From positions 1-64,000 of the forward strand of contig JARKOV010000120.1 of the NCBI GenBank assembly GCA_029975965.1: a stretch of 64,000 nt of DNA. Direction: 5' to 3'. Below are positions 44,406-53,097 of this stretch, piece after piece. The notes beneath the pieces were generated by a model. The model did not search any database, was not told the DNA's origin, and saw nothing but the letters and a program-made list of their open reading frames with translations. This DNA comes from Anaerolinea sp. Lineage in GTDB: Bacteria > Chloroflexota > Anaerolineae > Anaerolineales > Anaerolineaceae. The translations under genes were made by a program, and so were the position numbers. Each line of letters opens with the position of its first letter. Within the stretch, counting starts at the first letter, position 1.

Positions 44406-45161
44406 ATGCCGTCCCTTCCCGTCTGGACCGTCCAGACGCGCGCCAGCGCGCACGCCTGCGACTTTAAGCAGCGCTGGAAGCCTTCGGCCATGTTCCTGGC
44501 GATGATCGAGGCGGCCGGCGACCACGCCGCCCACCTGGGCTTCGACTGGGAGAGCCTGCAGGCGCGCCAGCTCGCCTGGGTGCTGTCGCGCTTACGGGTT
44601 CATTTTCACGCGTTCCCGCTGATGAACGAACCCGTCACCATCCGCACCTGGCCGAGGGGAATCCAGCAGCGCGTGTTTTTCACGCGCGAGTTCGAGCTGA
44701 CCGGCGCGGGCGGTCGAGCGCTGGCCTCGGCAACCTCCGGCTGGCTGTTGATCAACCCGGTGGCGCGGCGCATGCTCCCGCCGCAAGCCTTGCAGGGCGA
44801 GCTGCCGCTCAACGAGGGCAGCCACGCCCTCGACCTGCTGCTGGAGAAGATCAACCCGCCGGAGAATCTGCCCGAGCGGCTGCAGTTGACTCCCGGCTAC
44901 AGCGACGTGGACGTGATGGGGCACGTCAACAGCGCCCGCTACGTCGAGTGGCTGTGCGATGGGCTGGGAATGGCGGCGTTCGAGAGGGGCAATTTCACCT
45001 GGCTGCAGATCAACTTTGTCCACGAGACCCGCCCAGGGCAGCGCCTTTCGCTGCGCATGGCGCCGAACGGCAGCGGCCCGCAGGAATGGCTGGTGGAAGG
45101 CTACAACCTGAGCGAGAACAGGCGCGGCTTCGAAGCGGCGTTTGGATTTAAAGAGGACTGA
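44406..45161 (+). CDS. acyl-ACP thioesterase (FatA/B-like)
   Basis: A 251-residue double-hotdog thioesterase that releases fatty acids from acyl carrier protein. The N-terminal hotdog has WVLSRLRVHFHAFPLMNEPV and TIRTWPRG; the C-terminal one has YSDVDVMGHVNSARYVEWLCD with the Asp/Asn/His active-site set. Gap to the nitroreductase gene is short. Plant-type acyl-ACP thioesterases also occur in many bacteria. It might adjust lipid composition together with the desaturase. Confidence 0.85.
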   Translation: MPSLPVWTVQTRASAHACDFKQRWKPSAMFLAMIEAAGDHAAHLGFDWESLQARQLAWVLSRLRVHFHAFPLMNEPVTIRTWPRGIQQRVFFTREFELTGAGGRALASATSGWLLINPVARRMLPPQALQGELPLNEGSHALDLLLEKINPPENLPERLQLTPGYSDVDVMGHVNSARYVEWLCDGLGMAAFERGNFTWLQINFVHETRPGQRLSLRMAPNGSGPQEWLVEGYNLSENRRGFEAAFGFKED

Positions 45162-45165
45162 CCGG

Positions 45166-46689
45166 TCAGCGCGGCAGGGCGGCCCAGTCTTTCATGCGGC
45201 GCGTCCAGGCCACCACGCTGACCAACGCCAGAACGATCCAGGCCAGCTCAATGATATGCTGGAGCACCCGGGGAAGCGTGGTCAAGTCATAAGTACCGAC
45301 CAAAACGCCGGCGAAATACAGCGTCAGGGGCACGCCCGGCAGCGCCAGGAAAAGCAGTCCCACCACCGGCCAGCCCGGCAGCCCGCCGGCTTTACCGGCT
45401 GCACGCACAGTGAAAACAAACCCGGCCGCGTAGATCACCCCCCCGACGACGACCAACCAGGTCACATCGGGGTATAAACCCAGCCTCATCACCCAATCGA
45501 TCAGCGGCCGTAAAGCCGGGTACGGCCCCCACAACCCCGTGCCGTTGACCACCGAGTTGATCCTGAGCAGCATGCCTAGCATGGCGATCAAGATGCCGGC
45601 CAGCGAGAGGCGGTAAGCCCAAATCCCGCCTTGGAGCGCGCCGCGCAAGCCCAGCTCGCGCAGCGAGCGCGCCAGTTGCGGCCCGAGCCCTATGGCGCAG
45701 GTCACGGCGAGAATCGGCACATACGCGTCGATCACCGCTTTCAGGCTGGGACCCGGCTCTGAAAACGGCAGCATACCGCCCAGGTAAATCCCGTTGCGCG
45801 CGTGAGCGAAGCCGCCCAACACCACGACGCCCAACGCGATGGCCAGGCCGGCGCCGAGGCGCTGCGAGCGGACGATGACCATGGCAGCCAGGCCCGCCAG
45901 CAGCCAGGAACCCAACGTGACCAGCCCTTCAGGGCCATCGGGCACGAATTCGTTGGTGATCAGCCATGGGAAGACCATGCACGGCAGCGCCGATAGCAGG
46001 CCGCGCAGCCGGTCAGCGCGCGCGGCGTAATACAGGCCAAAGGCGAACAAAAGAGGCACGATCACGTAAACGAGGAAATCCATCAACGGGAACCAGCCCA
46101 CGTCGCCGGTCACCCACTGCTGGAGCAGCAGGACCGCTGCGTAAGCGCCCACCACCCAGTAGGGCCGCCAGCTGGCGGCCCACAAGGGCAGGCGCTCCGC
46201 CCGGCGGCGGGCGATCACCAGGACGAAGCTGCCCAGGACGGCGAGGAGGAACAGGACGCCAAAAACGGTCCAGAGGGTCGATCCCGGCGGGGTTGTGAGG
46301 TCTATCCAACCGGCGGCGCCCAGCAGCAATGGCAGGCCGGTGACCAGCCCGACCATCAGGTGCGGCAGTCCAGCCAGCGCCGCTTCGCTCCACGAAGATC
46401 GCGGGGCGCCGCGCATCGCAAGCGTCCCTCCACCAGCCAGGTTTGCGCCAACCGCTCCGCTCATTTGTCCCTCCCAACCGCTCATCGCGCGCCAGTGCTG
46501 CCGGGCCAGGCTGAGGGGCTGGTCGAACGCCTCGGTGGCGAGCAGGCCGGCCAGCGCGCGCCAGCCCCGCGCGGCGGCTTCTTCGAGCGCCTGGACGAAC
46601 ACCGCCTGCATCTCCTCCGCGAAGCGTGCCCGGAAGGCCCGCGGGTAGAGGCGCAGCAAGAAACGGTAGCAGGCCAGCACGAGGCTCAC
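45166..46689 (-). CDS. membrane protein with permease-prefix-like N-terminus
   Basis: A 507-residue protein. Residues 1-70 are a short cytoplasmic helical region (CYRFLLRLYPRAFRARFAEE) typical of the prefix domain found with PadR-linked permeases; about 11-12 hydrophobic helices follow. The gene overlaps the padR stop by four bases and is repressed or induced together with it in similar arrangements. No ABC-permease FtsX domain is evident, so the transport function is unknown. It converges on the thioesterase gene with a 4-bp gap. Confidence 0.75.
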   Translation of the reverse strand: MSLVLACYRFLLRLYPRAFRARFAEEMQAVFVQALEEAAARGWRALAGLLATEAFDQPLSLARQHWRAMSGWEGQMSGAVGANLAGGGTLAMRGAPRSSWSEAALAGLPHLMVGLVTGLPLLLGAAGWIDLTTPPGSTLWTVFGVLFLLAVLGSFVLVIARRRAERLPLWAASWRPYWVVGAYAAVLLLQQWVTGDVGWFPLMDFLVYVIVPLLFAFGLYYAARADRLRGLLSALPCMVFPWLITNEFVPDGPEGLVTLGSWLLAGLAAMVIVRSQRLGAGLAIALGVVVLGGFAHARNGIYLGGMLPFSEPGPSLKAVIDAYVPILAVTCAIGLGPQLARSLRELGLRGALQGGIWAYRLSLAGILIAMLGMLLRINSVVNGTGLWGPYPALRPLIDWVMRLGLYPDVTWLVVVGGVIYAAGFVFTVRAAGKAGGLPGWPVVGLLFLALPGVPLTLYFAGVLVGTYDLTTLPRVLQHIIELAWIVLALVSVVAWTRRMKDWAALPR

Positions 46690-47036
46690 AGGCTCTCCTC
46701 TCCCAGGCGCAAGCGAGCCGCCGAGGCCAGCGCCGAAAGGCGCTCGGTCTCGGCAAGTAGCACCTTGCGACCGGCCTGAGTCAGGGCGTAGGCTTTCCGC
46801 GGCTTGCCCGGATAGTCACCGGACGACCCTGCAGGGTCATCCACCTGGGTGATCAACCCCTGGTCGAGCAGGCGCCCCAGCGCGCCGTAGAGCGTGCCGG
46901 TTCCCAGGCGGGTGCGCCCGGCGCTCAAGGCTTCGACGTCCTTGAGAATGGCGTAGCCGTGTTTCTTACCAGCCGCCAGGCTGGTGAGGATAAAAAAGGT
47001 GGGCTCCTGCAAGGGGAGTAAGTCGCCTGGTTTCAT
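46686..47036 (-). CDS. PadR-family transcriptional regulator
   Basis: A 116-residue PadR protein: PTFFILTSLAAGKKHGYAILKDVEAL is the winged-helix opening, RLGTGTLYGALGRLLDQGLI the recognition-helix region, and AYALTQAGRKVLLAETERL the wing plus C-terminal dimerisation helix. Such regulators repress themselves and the adjacent gene and respond to small hydrophobic molecules. Here the partner is the membrane protein that overlaps by four bases. A 23-bp palindrome covers its promoter. Confidence 0.92.
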   Translation of the reverse strand: MKPGDLLPLQEPTFFILTSLAAGKKHGYAILKDVEALSAGRTRLGTGTLYGALGRLLDQGLITQVDDPAGSSGDYPGKPRKAYALTQAGRKVLLAETERLSALASAARLRLGEESL

Positions 47037-47057
47037 TCCGTTTCGTTATCCACCCAT

Positions 47058-47080
47058 TATATGTCAGCGAATGACATATA
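47058..47080. promoter_or_regulatory. palindromic operator over the padR promoter
   Basis: TATATGTCA and its exact complement TGACATATA are separated by five bases (GCGAA), 21 bp before the padR start. The minus-strand -10 box TATAAT (47061-47056) overlaps one arm, so a dimeric repressor bound here would block RNA polymerase. PadR is the obvious candidate. Confidence 0.7.
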
Positions 47081-47199
47081 GAGTGTAGCATGGTAGAGGG
47101 CGAAAGTCAAGCCGGTCTCTTGGTTCTCTTCCTTGCTGCCTTTTCCGCCTGGCGGTGGATGCGCTTTCATCCAGAACAGGGATGACGGTCCCCAACGCT

Positions 47200-48255
47200 T
47201 CAAGCTGGCGAATGGAAGAAGCGCTCCCACGGGATGGCAACCCGCTCATCATGGTTGAGGATGCGGTCGATGTGCAGCAGAAGGGGGAAATCTTCCAGGC
47301 GGGCCAGGCCGCGCGCCGCCAATTTGGGCAAGGCGCGCGCCACGCACGTGGCAATCGCCACGCTTTCCAGCGTCTCTCCCGCCATCATCTCGCGCGCTGC
47401 GGCGAACGAGTTGCCCTGCCCGAGCAGCTTGCCCAGGCGCACCGTGCGACCGCCAAAGACGGTCACGTACAGGTCGCCGGGACCGGGCAGCCAGGCGACG
47501 TTCTCCAACCCGCCGCCGGTGATCTCGAGCAGGCGGCGCATTTCCCAACAGCTTTGGGCAAAAAGCGCCGCCTGCGGGTTGTACATCTGCGCCAGCCCAT
47601 CGGGACCTGCTCGCTCCATCATGCCCATCGCCAGGCCGACCCCCAGGGCGTAGGCGTTCTTCAACGCGGCGCAGACCTCCACGCCGGTCACATCAGTGGA
47701 CGTCCAGATATGGTAATAGGGGGTGGCAAAGACCGCGCGCAGCGAGTCGAGCACGCCAGCGTCTTCGCCGCAAAAGACCACGCTGGTCTGGCGGCGGGCG
47801 GCCAGCTCGTGGGCGATGCACGGCCCGCCGATCGCGTTGAGCCGGATGCGCTCCCGCAGCCTGGCGGGCAGGCGGCGGCGAGTGGCCTCAGGCAGGGTGA
47901 TCAGGCTGCCGTCCGGCCGGTCTTCGAGGCCCTTGGTGACCGCGATGACCGGCACCCGCGGGTCAAGGAGCGGCCCGGCGGCGCGGGCAAACCAGTCCAC
48001 CCCAAAGCTGCTCACCCCGCTGGCGACGACCTCCGCGCCGTCCAGCGCCTCGGCGAGGCGGCTGTGGTCATAGACGGCCACGCCGTCGGGGATGCGGCGT
48101 TGCAGCCTGGGGTGAGCCTGCCGCGCGTTCAGCGCGGCGACGACGGCATTGTCGAGCGGCGTGCCGACCAGGCGCACCGCATGCCCGTTATCGACCAGCG
48201 GCCAGCACAGCGCGCTGCCCATCATACCCGCGCCAACAATGGTGAGGATGGTCAT
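47200..48255 (-). CDS. NAD(P)-dependent glycerol-3-phosphate dehydrogenase-like protein
   Basis: A 351-residue GpsA-like dehydrogenase. The Rossmann motif is IVGAGMMGSAL near the start; the C-terminal domain has NAIGGPCIAHEL, GVEVCAALKNAYALGVG (with catalytic Lys) and the GPGDLYVTVFGGRTVRLGKLLGQG segment. GpsA makes sn-glycerol 3-phosphate for lipid synthesis. Length is slightly above the usual 330. ATG 48255 follows GGGAG. A divergent paralogue of GpsA, used on another hydroxy-acid phosphate, is possible. Confidence 0.85.
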   Translation of the reverse strand: MTILTIVGAGMMGSALCWPLVDNGHAVRLVGTPLDNAVVAALNARQAHPRLQRRIPDGVAVYDHSRLAEALDGAEVVASGVSSFGVDWFARAAGPLLDPRVPVIAVTKGLEDRPDGSLITLPEATRRRLPARLRERIRLNAIGGPCIAHELAARRQTSVVFCGEDAGVLDSLRAVFATPYYHIWTSTDVTGVEVCAALKNAYALGVGLAMGMMERAGPDGLAQMYNPQAALFAQSCWEMRRLLEITGGGLENVAWLPGPGDLYVTVFGGRTVRLGKLLGQGNSFAAAREMMAGETLESVAIATCVARALPKLAARGLARLEDFPLLLHIDRILNHDERVAIPWERFFHSPA

Positions 48256-48341
48256 GGCGTTCTCCCAATGTATGGTAACATGATTTCAAACCGGCAAGCG
48301 CGCCGTAAAGAACCCTTTTTTACCCGAACTGACCGACCAAG

Positions 48342-49865
48342 ATGGCACCCGAATTCTTTCTAGGCATCGATCTGGGCACCGGCTCGTGCAAGGCGGTGGT
48401 GGTGGACCGCGCCGGGCGCATCTGCGGCGCCGGGCAGGGCGAGTACACCTCGCGCTCCGCATTTCCGCAATGGAATGAACAAGACCCGCAAGGCCTGGTC
48501 GCCGGGATGGTGGTCGCCGCGCGGCAGGCGCTCGAGTCGGCGAACACGCCCCCGGAGCAGGTTGGAGCGGCCAGCCTGGGCGGGGCGATGCACAGTCTGC
48601 TGGCACTGGACGCGAACGACCGGCCGCTCAGCGGGGTGATCACCTGGGCCGACGGGCGCGGGGCGCGCCAGGCACAGCGGTTGCGCGGCACGCCCCAGGC
48701 CGAAGCGCTCTACCGGCGCACCGGCTGCCCGGCGCACGGCATGTACCCGCTGTACAAGATCCTCTGGCTGCGCGAGGAAACGCCGGATGTGTTCGCCCGG
48801 GCGGCGCGCTTCGTGACCGGCAAGGAATACGTTCTGCGCCAACTGACCGGCGAGTGGCTGGTGGATTATTCCATTGCCGCTGGTCACGGCCTGATGGACA
48901 CCCACGCGCTGGCCTGGGACGCCGAAGCCCTGGAACTTGCCGGGCTGCGCGCCGGGCAGCTTTCACCGCTCGCCCCGCCGCAGCGCGCGCTGCGCCTGTC
49001 CGATCCCACGCTGGCAAGGCAGATGGGCCTGTCGCCGGGCACGCCGCTGGTGCTGGGCTGCTCAGACGCGGTCAACTCCAGCCTGGGGGCCGGGGCGGTG
49101 CGGCCGGGGCAGGCAACGCTGATGGTTGGCACGAGCGGCGCCCTGCGTTTGGTCGCTCCGCAACCGGTGCTGCACCCACACGGGCGGAGCTGGTGCTATG
49201 CCATCGACCGGGGACACTGGCTGGTGGGTGGGGCGATCAACAACGGCGGCGTGGCGCTCAACTGGCTGCGCGACCTGTTCAACCGGACTGGCGGGGATAG
49301 CCTGAGCTTCGACGCGATCGTGGCGTTGGCCGGGCAGGCGCCCGCCGGGGCGGGCGGCGTGGTGTGCCTGCCGTTCTTCGCCGGGGAGCGCAGCCCCAAC
49401 TGGAACCTCAACGCGCGCGCGGCTTTCGTCGGCCTGACCTTGCAGCACGGGCCGCAGCACCTGGCGCGCGCCCTGCTGGAGGGCGTGGCTTTTCGCTTCC
49501 GCAGCCTGGCCGAGATGCTGGTCGAGGCGGGTTGCCAACCGGCCGAAGTGCGCGCCTCGGGCGGCTTCACGCGCTCGCCGCTCTGGCTGGAGATCACCGC
49601 CAGCGCGCTGCAGCGCGAACTGCACCTGCCGGCCTGGACGGAGACCTCTGCCTGGGGCGCGGCGGCCTGGGCATTGATCGGCGCCGGCGCCCTGCCCGAC
49701 ATGGAAACCGCCGCCGGGTTGGTCCCGCTGGAAGGCACCATGCGCCCAGATGCGGCGCAAGCGGCGACGTACGCGCGGCTATACCCGCTTTACACGCGCC
49801 TGTACGAAAACCTGCTATCTTCTTTTGACGAGATCGCGGAATACCAGGCAAGCGCAGATCAATAA
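48342..49865 (+). CDS. FGGY-family carbohydrate kinase (gluconokinase/xylulokinase-like)
   Basis: A 507-residue FGGY kinase. N-terminal nucleotide-binding start FLGIDLGTGSCKAVVVD, then WNEQDPQGL, the substrate-site Asp region VITWADGRGARQAQRL and GCPAHGMYPLYKILWL, VGTSGALRLVAP in the middle, and the C-terminal LPFFAGERSPNWN and RASGGFTRSPLWLEI. The middle and end resemble gluconate kinases more than glycerol kinases. The stop TAA abuts the RarD stop with no spacing. If it is gluconokinase, its product can feed the KDPG route. Confidence 0.88.
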   Translation: MAPEFFLGIDLGTGSCKAVVVDRAGRICGAGQGEYTSRSAFPQWNEQDPQGLVAGMVVAARQALESANTPPEQVGAASLGGAMHSLLALDANDRPLSGVITWADGRGARQAQRLRGTPQAEALYRRTGCPAHGMYPLYKILWLREETPDVFARAARFVTGKEYVLRQLTGEWLVDYSIAAGHGLMDTHALAWDAEALELAGLRAGQLSPLAPPQRALRLSDPTLARQMGLSPGTPLVLGCSDAVNSSLGAGAVRPGQATLMVGTSGALRLVAPQPVLHPHGRSWCYAIDRGHWLVGGAINNGGVALNWLRDLFNRTGGDSLSFDAIVALAGQAPAGAGGVVCLPFFAGERSPNWNLNARAAFVGLTLQHGPQHLARALLEGVAFRFRSLAEMLVEAGCQPAEVRASGGFTRSPLWLEITASALQRELHLPAWTETSAWGAAAWALIGAGALPDMETAAGLVPLEGTMRPDAAQAATYARLYPLYTRLYENLLSSFDEIAEYQASADQ

Positions 49866-50753
49866 TCAACCGGGCGCCGGTGCCAGCAGCACGCGGCGGC
49901 GCTGCACCAGGCTTTCCACGGTAAAGAGGATCAGCGCGACCCAGATGATGCTGAAACCGATCACCCGCTGCGGGGTGAACGGCTCATGGTAGACCAGCAC
50001 CCCAAAGAGGAATTGCATGGTGGGCGAGAGATACTGCAAGATGCCCATGATCGTCAGGGGGATACGCCGCGCGCCCTCGGAGAACAGCAGCAGCGGAATG
50101 GCGGTGACGATACCGGTCAGCGCCAGCAGCGCGTTTTGCAGCAGGCTGACGTGCCCGAAAGAGCCCGTTCCATTGGCTTCCATGGCCAGCAAATAGCCAA
50201 GCGCGGGCAGGAAAATCAGCGCCGTCTCGAGCGTCAATCCTTGCAGCGAACCGAGCGGAGCGAGCTTCTTGAACAAACCATACAGACCAAAGGTGAAGGC
50301 CAGCACCAGCGCAATCCACGGCAACTGGCCGTAGCTGAGCGTGAGGTAGAGCACGCCCGCAGCGGCCATCCCGACCGGCACCCATTGCAGCGGGCGCAGG
50401 CGCTCGCGCAAGAAAACCACCCCCAGCAGCACGTTGACCAGCGGGTTGATGAAGTACCCCAGGCTCGATTCGACGATAAAGCCGGCGTTGACGCTGTAAA
50501 TGTACACCAGCCAGTTGACCGCCAGCAGGCTGCCCGCCAGCAGGTACACGCCGGCCGTGCGCAGGCTGAGCGCCCGGCGAATGGCGGGCCAATCTCGCCG
50601 CAAGCCGACCAGCAGAGCCACGAAGACGAACGACCACACGATGCGGTGGGTCATGATCTGCAGAGATGGCACGCCGGTGAGGAATTTCCAATAAAGGGGG
50701 AAAATGCCCCAGATGGCGTACGCTGCGATGCCGTAAAGAACGCCTTTGTTCAC
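49866..50753 (-). CDS. rarD: RarD-type EamA permease
   Basis: A 295-residue, ten-helix drug/metabolite transporter. It begins MNKGVLYGIAAYAIWGIFPLYWKFL, characteristic of RarD proteins, and carries the SLGYFINPLVNVLLGVVFLRERL motif of the EamA repeat and a second SPTMQFLFGVLVYHEPF. GTG at 50753 is the start; no ATG fits. It lies head-on against the FGGY kinase gene (stops touching). Substrate unknown; RarD homologues often export small molecules. Confidence 0.86.
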   Translation of the reverse strand: MNKGVLYGIAAYAIWGIFPLYWKFLTGVPSLQIMTHRIVWSFVFVALLVGLRRDWPAIRRALSLRTAGVYLLAGSLLAVNWLVYIYSVNAGFIVESSLGYFINPLVNVLLGVVFLRERLRPLQWVPVGMAAAGVLYLTLSYGQLPWIALVLAFTFGLYGLFKKLAPLGSLQGLTLETALIFLPALGYLLAMEANGTGSFGHVSLLQNALLALTGIVTAIPLLLFSEGARRIPLTIMGILQYLSPTMQFLFGVLVYHEPFTPQRVIGFSIIWVALILFTVESLVQRRRVLLAPAPG

Positions 50754-50846
50754 GTGGTCTCGTTGTCAAGCCGGAGTTGCGCCGCCCCGAATGGACCCGG
50801 GAGAACGGGCATAACTGCCAATGATACCAGATTTCAACAATCACGC

Positions 50847-50852
50847 TACAAT
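50847..50852 (+). promoter_or_regulatory. TACAAT box 7 nt before the second GT87-like gene
   Basis: GCTACAATAGACCCG then ATG 50860. There is no ribosome-binding site, so it fits the leaderless pattern seen elsewhere in the window. Confidence 0.5.
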
Positions 50853-50859
50853 AGACCCG

Positions 50860-51816
50860 ATGAAATCCATCTCGCGCAGCCAGGTGCTGGTTTTTGCCCT
50901 CGCCCTGGGCCTTTCCATCGCGGCGGGTTTTTTGCCGGGCGGCTACGACGCCTACTACTTCTTTTTCAGGCCCCCACCCGAGAACTCACTCCTCCCGGCC
51001 TGGCTATACCTGGTCTCCATCCCGCTCTCCTGGCTGGGCTGGCCGCTTAGCTGGCAGGTCCTCGTCTTTACGACGGTGCTGGCGACCGCGCTTGGCGCCG
51101 CGGTGTGGGGCAACCGCCGCTGGTGGATCGCCGTGTTGAGCGCGACGATGCTGTGGAACATCTGGCTTGGCCAGATCGAAGTGGTCGCGGTGGCGGGGTT
51201 GATCGCCGGGGGCCTGGTGCTGCAAAAGAAAGCCCACCCCGCCTGGCTGGGCGCCGCCTGGCTGGCTTTCGCAACCAAGCCGCAGGTCGGCCTGGGTCCG
51301 CTGCTGCTGATCACCTGGTGGGTGTGGCGCGACCAGGGCTGGAAGGCGCTGCTGTGGGGGCTGGCGGCGGCGCTGCCGGTGGTCGCCGTCACCTTCGCGC
51401 TGTGGCCCAACTGGCTGGCGCGGTGGATTGGCAACATCCTGTATACAAACGCCCCCAGGAATTGGGTCGCAGCCGTCTGGCCTTACGGGCTGGTCGGCAT
51501 CCCGCTGGCGCTCATCCCACAAGGAATCACCTGCGTCAAGCGCCTGCGCATGGTGACAGCCGCCACGCTGCTCGCCAGCCCGTACTTCGTGCTCTACCAC
51601 ACCGTCGCCCTGCTGGCGCTCACCCCTTCGCCCCTCGCGTTGGGGCTTTCCTGGCTGCTGGTCTTTCCGGCCAACCTGCTCTCACAGGACTGGATGACCT
51701 GGGGCTGGATCCTGCCGGCAGCCGTCCTCGGGGTCGATTTTGTGCGCTGCTACCTGCCCTTGGGGGGCGCTCGCCCCCAACCCGCCGCCGCACAGACCGA
51801 TCCCCCTGCGGGGTAA
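50860..51816 (+). CDS. polytopic membrane protein, GT87/DUF2029-like (second copy)
   Basis: A 318-residue membrane protein with about nine helices. After an initial helix (VLVFALALGLSIAAGF) comes a DAYYFFFRPP loop, then GQIEVVAVAGLIAGGLVL and LAFATKPQVGLGP, with the KPQ motif of DUF2029/GT-C enzymes. It aligns in layout with the protein at 24493. The sequence ends in a Pro/Ala-rich tail. It is near the cytidylyltransferase-kinase fusion gene, which could supply an activated sugar, but the link is only proximity. Confidence 0.62.
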   Translation: MKSISRSQVLVFALALGLSIAAGFLPGGYDAYYFFFRPPPENSLLPAWLYLVSIPLSWLGWPLSWQVLVFTTVLATALGAAVWGNRRWWIAVLSATMLWNIWLGQIEVVAVAGLIAGGLVLQKKAHPAWLGAAWLAFATKPQVGLGPLLLITWWVWRDQGWKALLWGLAAALPVVAVTFALWPNWLARWIGNILYTNAPRNWVAAVWPYGLVGIPLALIPQGITCVKRLRMVTAATLLASPYFVLYHTVALLALTPSPLALGLSWLLVFPANLLSQDWMTWGWILPAAVLGVDFVRCYLPLGGARPQPAAAQTDPPAG

Positions 51817-51907
51817 GCCTGCATTGCCGCCCCGGCACCCCGTTTTCGCCCGGTGCGAGTACAATAGACCCGTATCCAGCCATTCAACCCCGGAGCGCCA
51901 GCCTGCC

Positions 51908-53050
51908 ATGCCAAAAAAGGTTTTCGTCAGCGGTTTCTTCGACCTGCTTCACAGCGGACACATCGCCTTCCTCGAAGAAGCGGCCCGCCATGGCGACGTG
52001 TACGTCGCAGTCGGTTCGGACCAGACCTACTACGAGCTGCGAGGGCACACCCCGGTCAACAGCGAAAGCGAGCGGCTGTACATGTTGCAGTCGCTCGGCA
52101 GCGTGAAAGAGGCTTTCATCTCGGGCGGCTCCGGCATGCTCGATTTCATTGAGGAGTTCAAGCGCGTCCAGCCGGACGTGTTGATCGTCAACGAGGACGG
52201 CAACCTGCAAGCCAAACGCAAGCTCTGCGAGGAGTACGGCGCGCAATACCTGGTGCTGGAGCGCACGCCCCACCCCGGGTTGGCGGCGCGCTCTTCGACG
52301 GCGCTGCGCTCGGTGGTGACCATGCCCTTCCGCATCGACATCGCCGGGGGCTGGCTCGACCAGCCCTACGTGTCGAAGCACTACCCCGGACCGGTGATCA
52401 CCATCTCGATCGAGCCGGTGGTCGAGTTCAACGACCGCAGCGGGATGGCTTCCTCCACGCGCCGCGCCGCGCTGGACCTGTGGGGGCCGCGCCTGCCCGC
52501 CGGCGACCCGCAGAAGCTGGCCAAGATCCTCTTTTGCTACGATAACCCGCCTGGCACGGCGTTCATCTCCGGCTCGCAAGACGCCATCGGCATCGTCTGC
52601 CCGGGGTTGAACATCTCGCATTACGACGGCAAGTACTGGCCAGAGCGCATCGAGTCGGTGCACGATGAGCTGGTCTTGCAGTTCATCGAGCAATCGCTCT
52701 ACCTGGTGCCGTTGGGACCGCGCGGGCGCGAGTTCGACGTGCTCAGCCAGACGCAGATCGACGCCGAACGGGCCAAAGCGCTGGCAGACGCCGCACTCGG
52801 CTGCTGGGACGCCATCCTGGCGCGCGATATCCAGGGCTTCGGGCGCTATTTTAAGGCGGCTTTCTACGGGCAGGTGGCGATGTTCCCGCTGATGATGAAC
52901 GAGATGGTCGCCGAGATGATCGAGCAGTACAAGGACCGCGCGTTGGGCTGGAAACTCTCCGGGGCGGGCGGCGGGGGATACCTGATCCTGGTCGCGGACA
53001 AACCGATCGAGCAGGCCATTCGCATCACCATCCGGCGGAAGTCGGATTGA
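51908..53050 (+). CDS. cytidylyltransferase-GHMP kinase fusion
   Basis: A 380-residue two-domain protein. Residues 1-135 form a nucleotidyltransferase of the cytidylyltransferase type with VSGFFDLLHSGHIAFLEEA (HxGH motif) and VAVGSDQT. Residues about 140-380 form a GHMP-kinase-like domain: MPFRIDIAGGWLDQPYVSKH at its start, an ISGSQDAIGI region where the usual GLGSS lies, and SGAGGGGYLIL near the end. Such a fusion would first phosphorylate a sugar or alcohol and then activate it with CTP. ATG 51908 begins MPKKVF; the upstream frame is noise. The next genes encode a Gfo/Idh oxidoreductase and sugar-acid enzymes. Confidence 0.82.
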   Translation: MPKKVFVSGFFDLLHSGHIAFLEEAARHGDVYVAVGSDQTYYELRGHTPVNSESERLYMLQSLGSVKEAFISGGSGMLDFIEEFKRVQPDVLIVNEDGNLQAKRKLCEEYGAQYLVLERTPHPGLAARSSTALRSVVTMPFRIDIAGGWLDQPYVSKHYPGPVITISIEPVVEFNDRSGMASSTRRAALDLWGPRLPAGDPQKLAKILFCYDNPPGTAFISGSQDAIGIVCPGLNISHYDGKYWPERIESVHDELVLQFIEQSLYLVPLGPRGREFDVLSQTQIDAERAKALADAALGCWDAILARDIQGFGRYFKAAFYGQVAMFPLMMNEMVAEMIEQYKDRALGWKLSGAGGGGYLILVADKPIEQAIRITIRRKSD

Positions 53051-53097
53051 GTACACCAAACCTTCATACTATTTTTTCTTAAAGGAGCTCGCATCGT

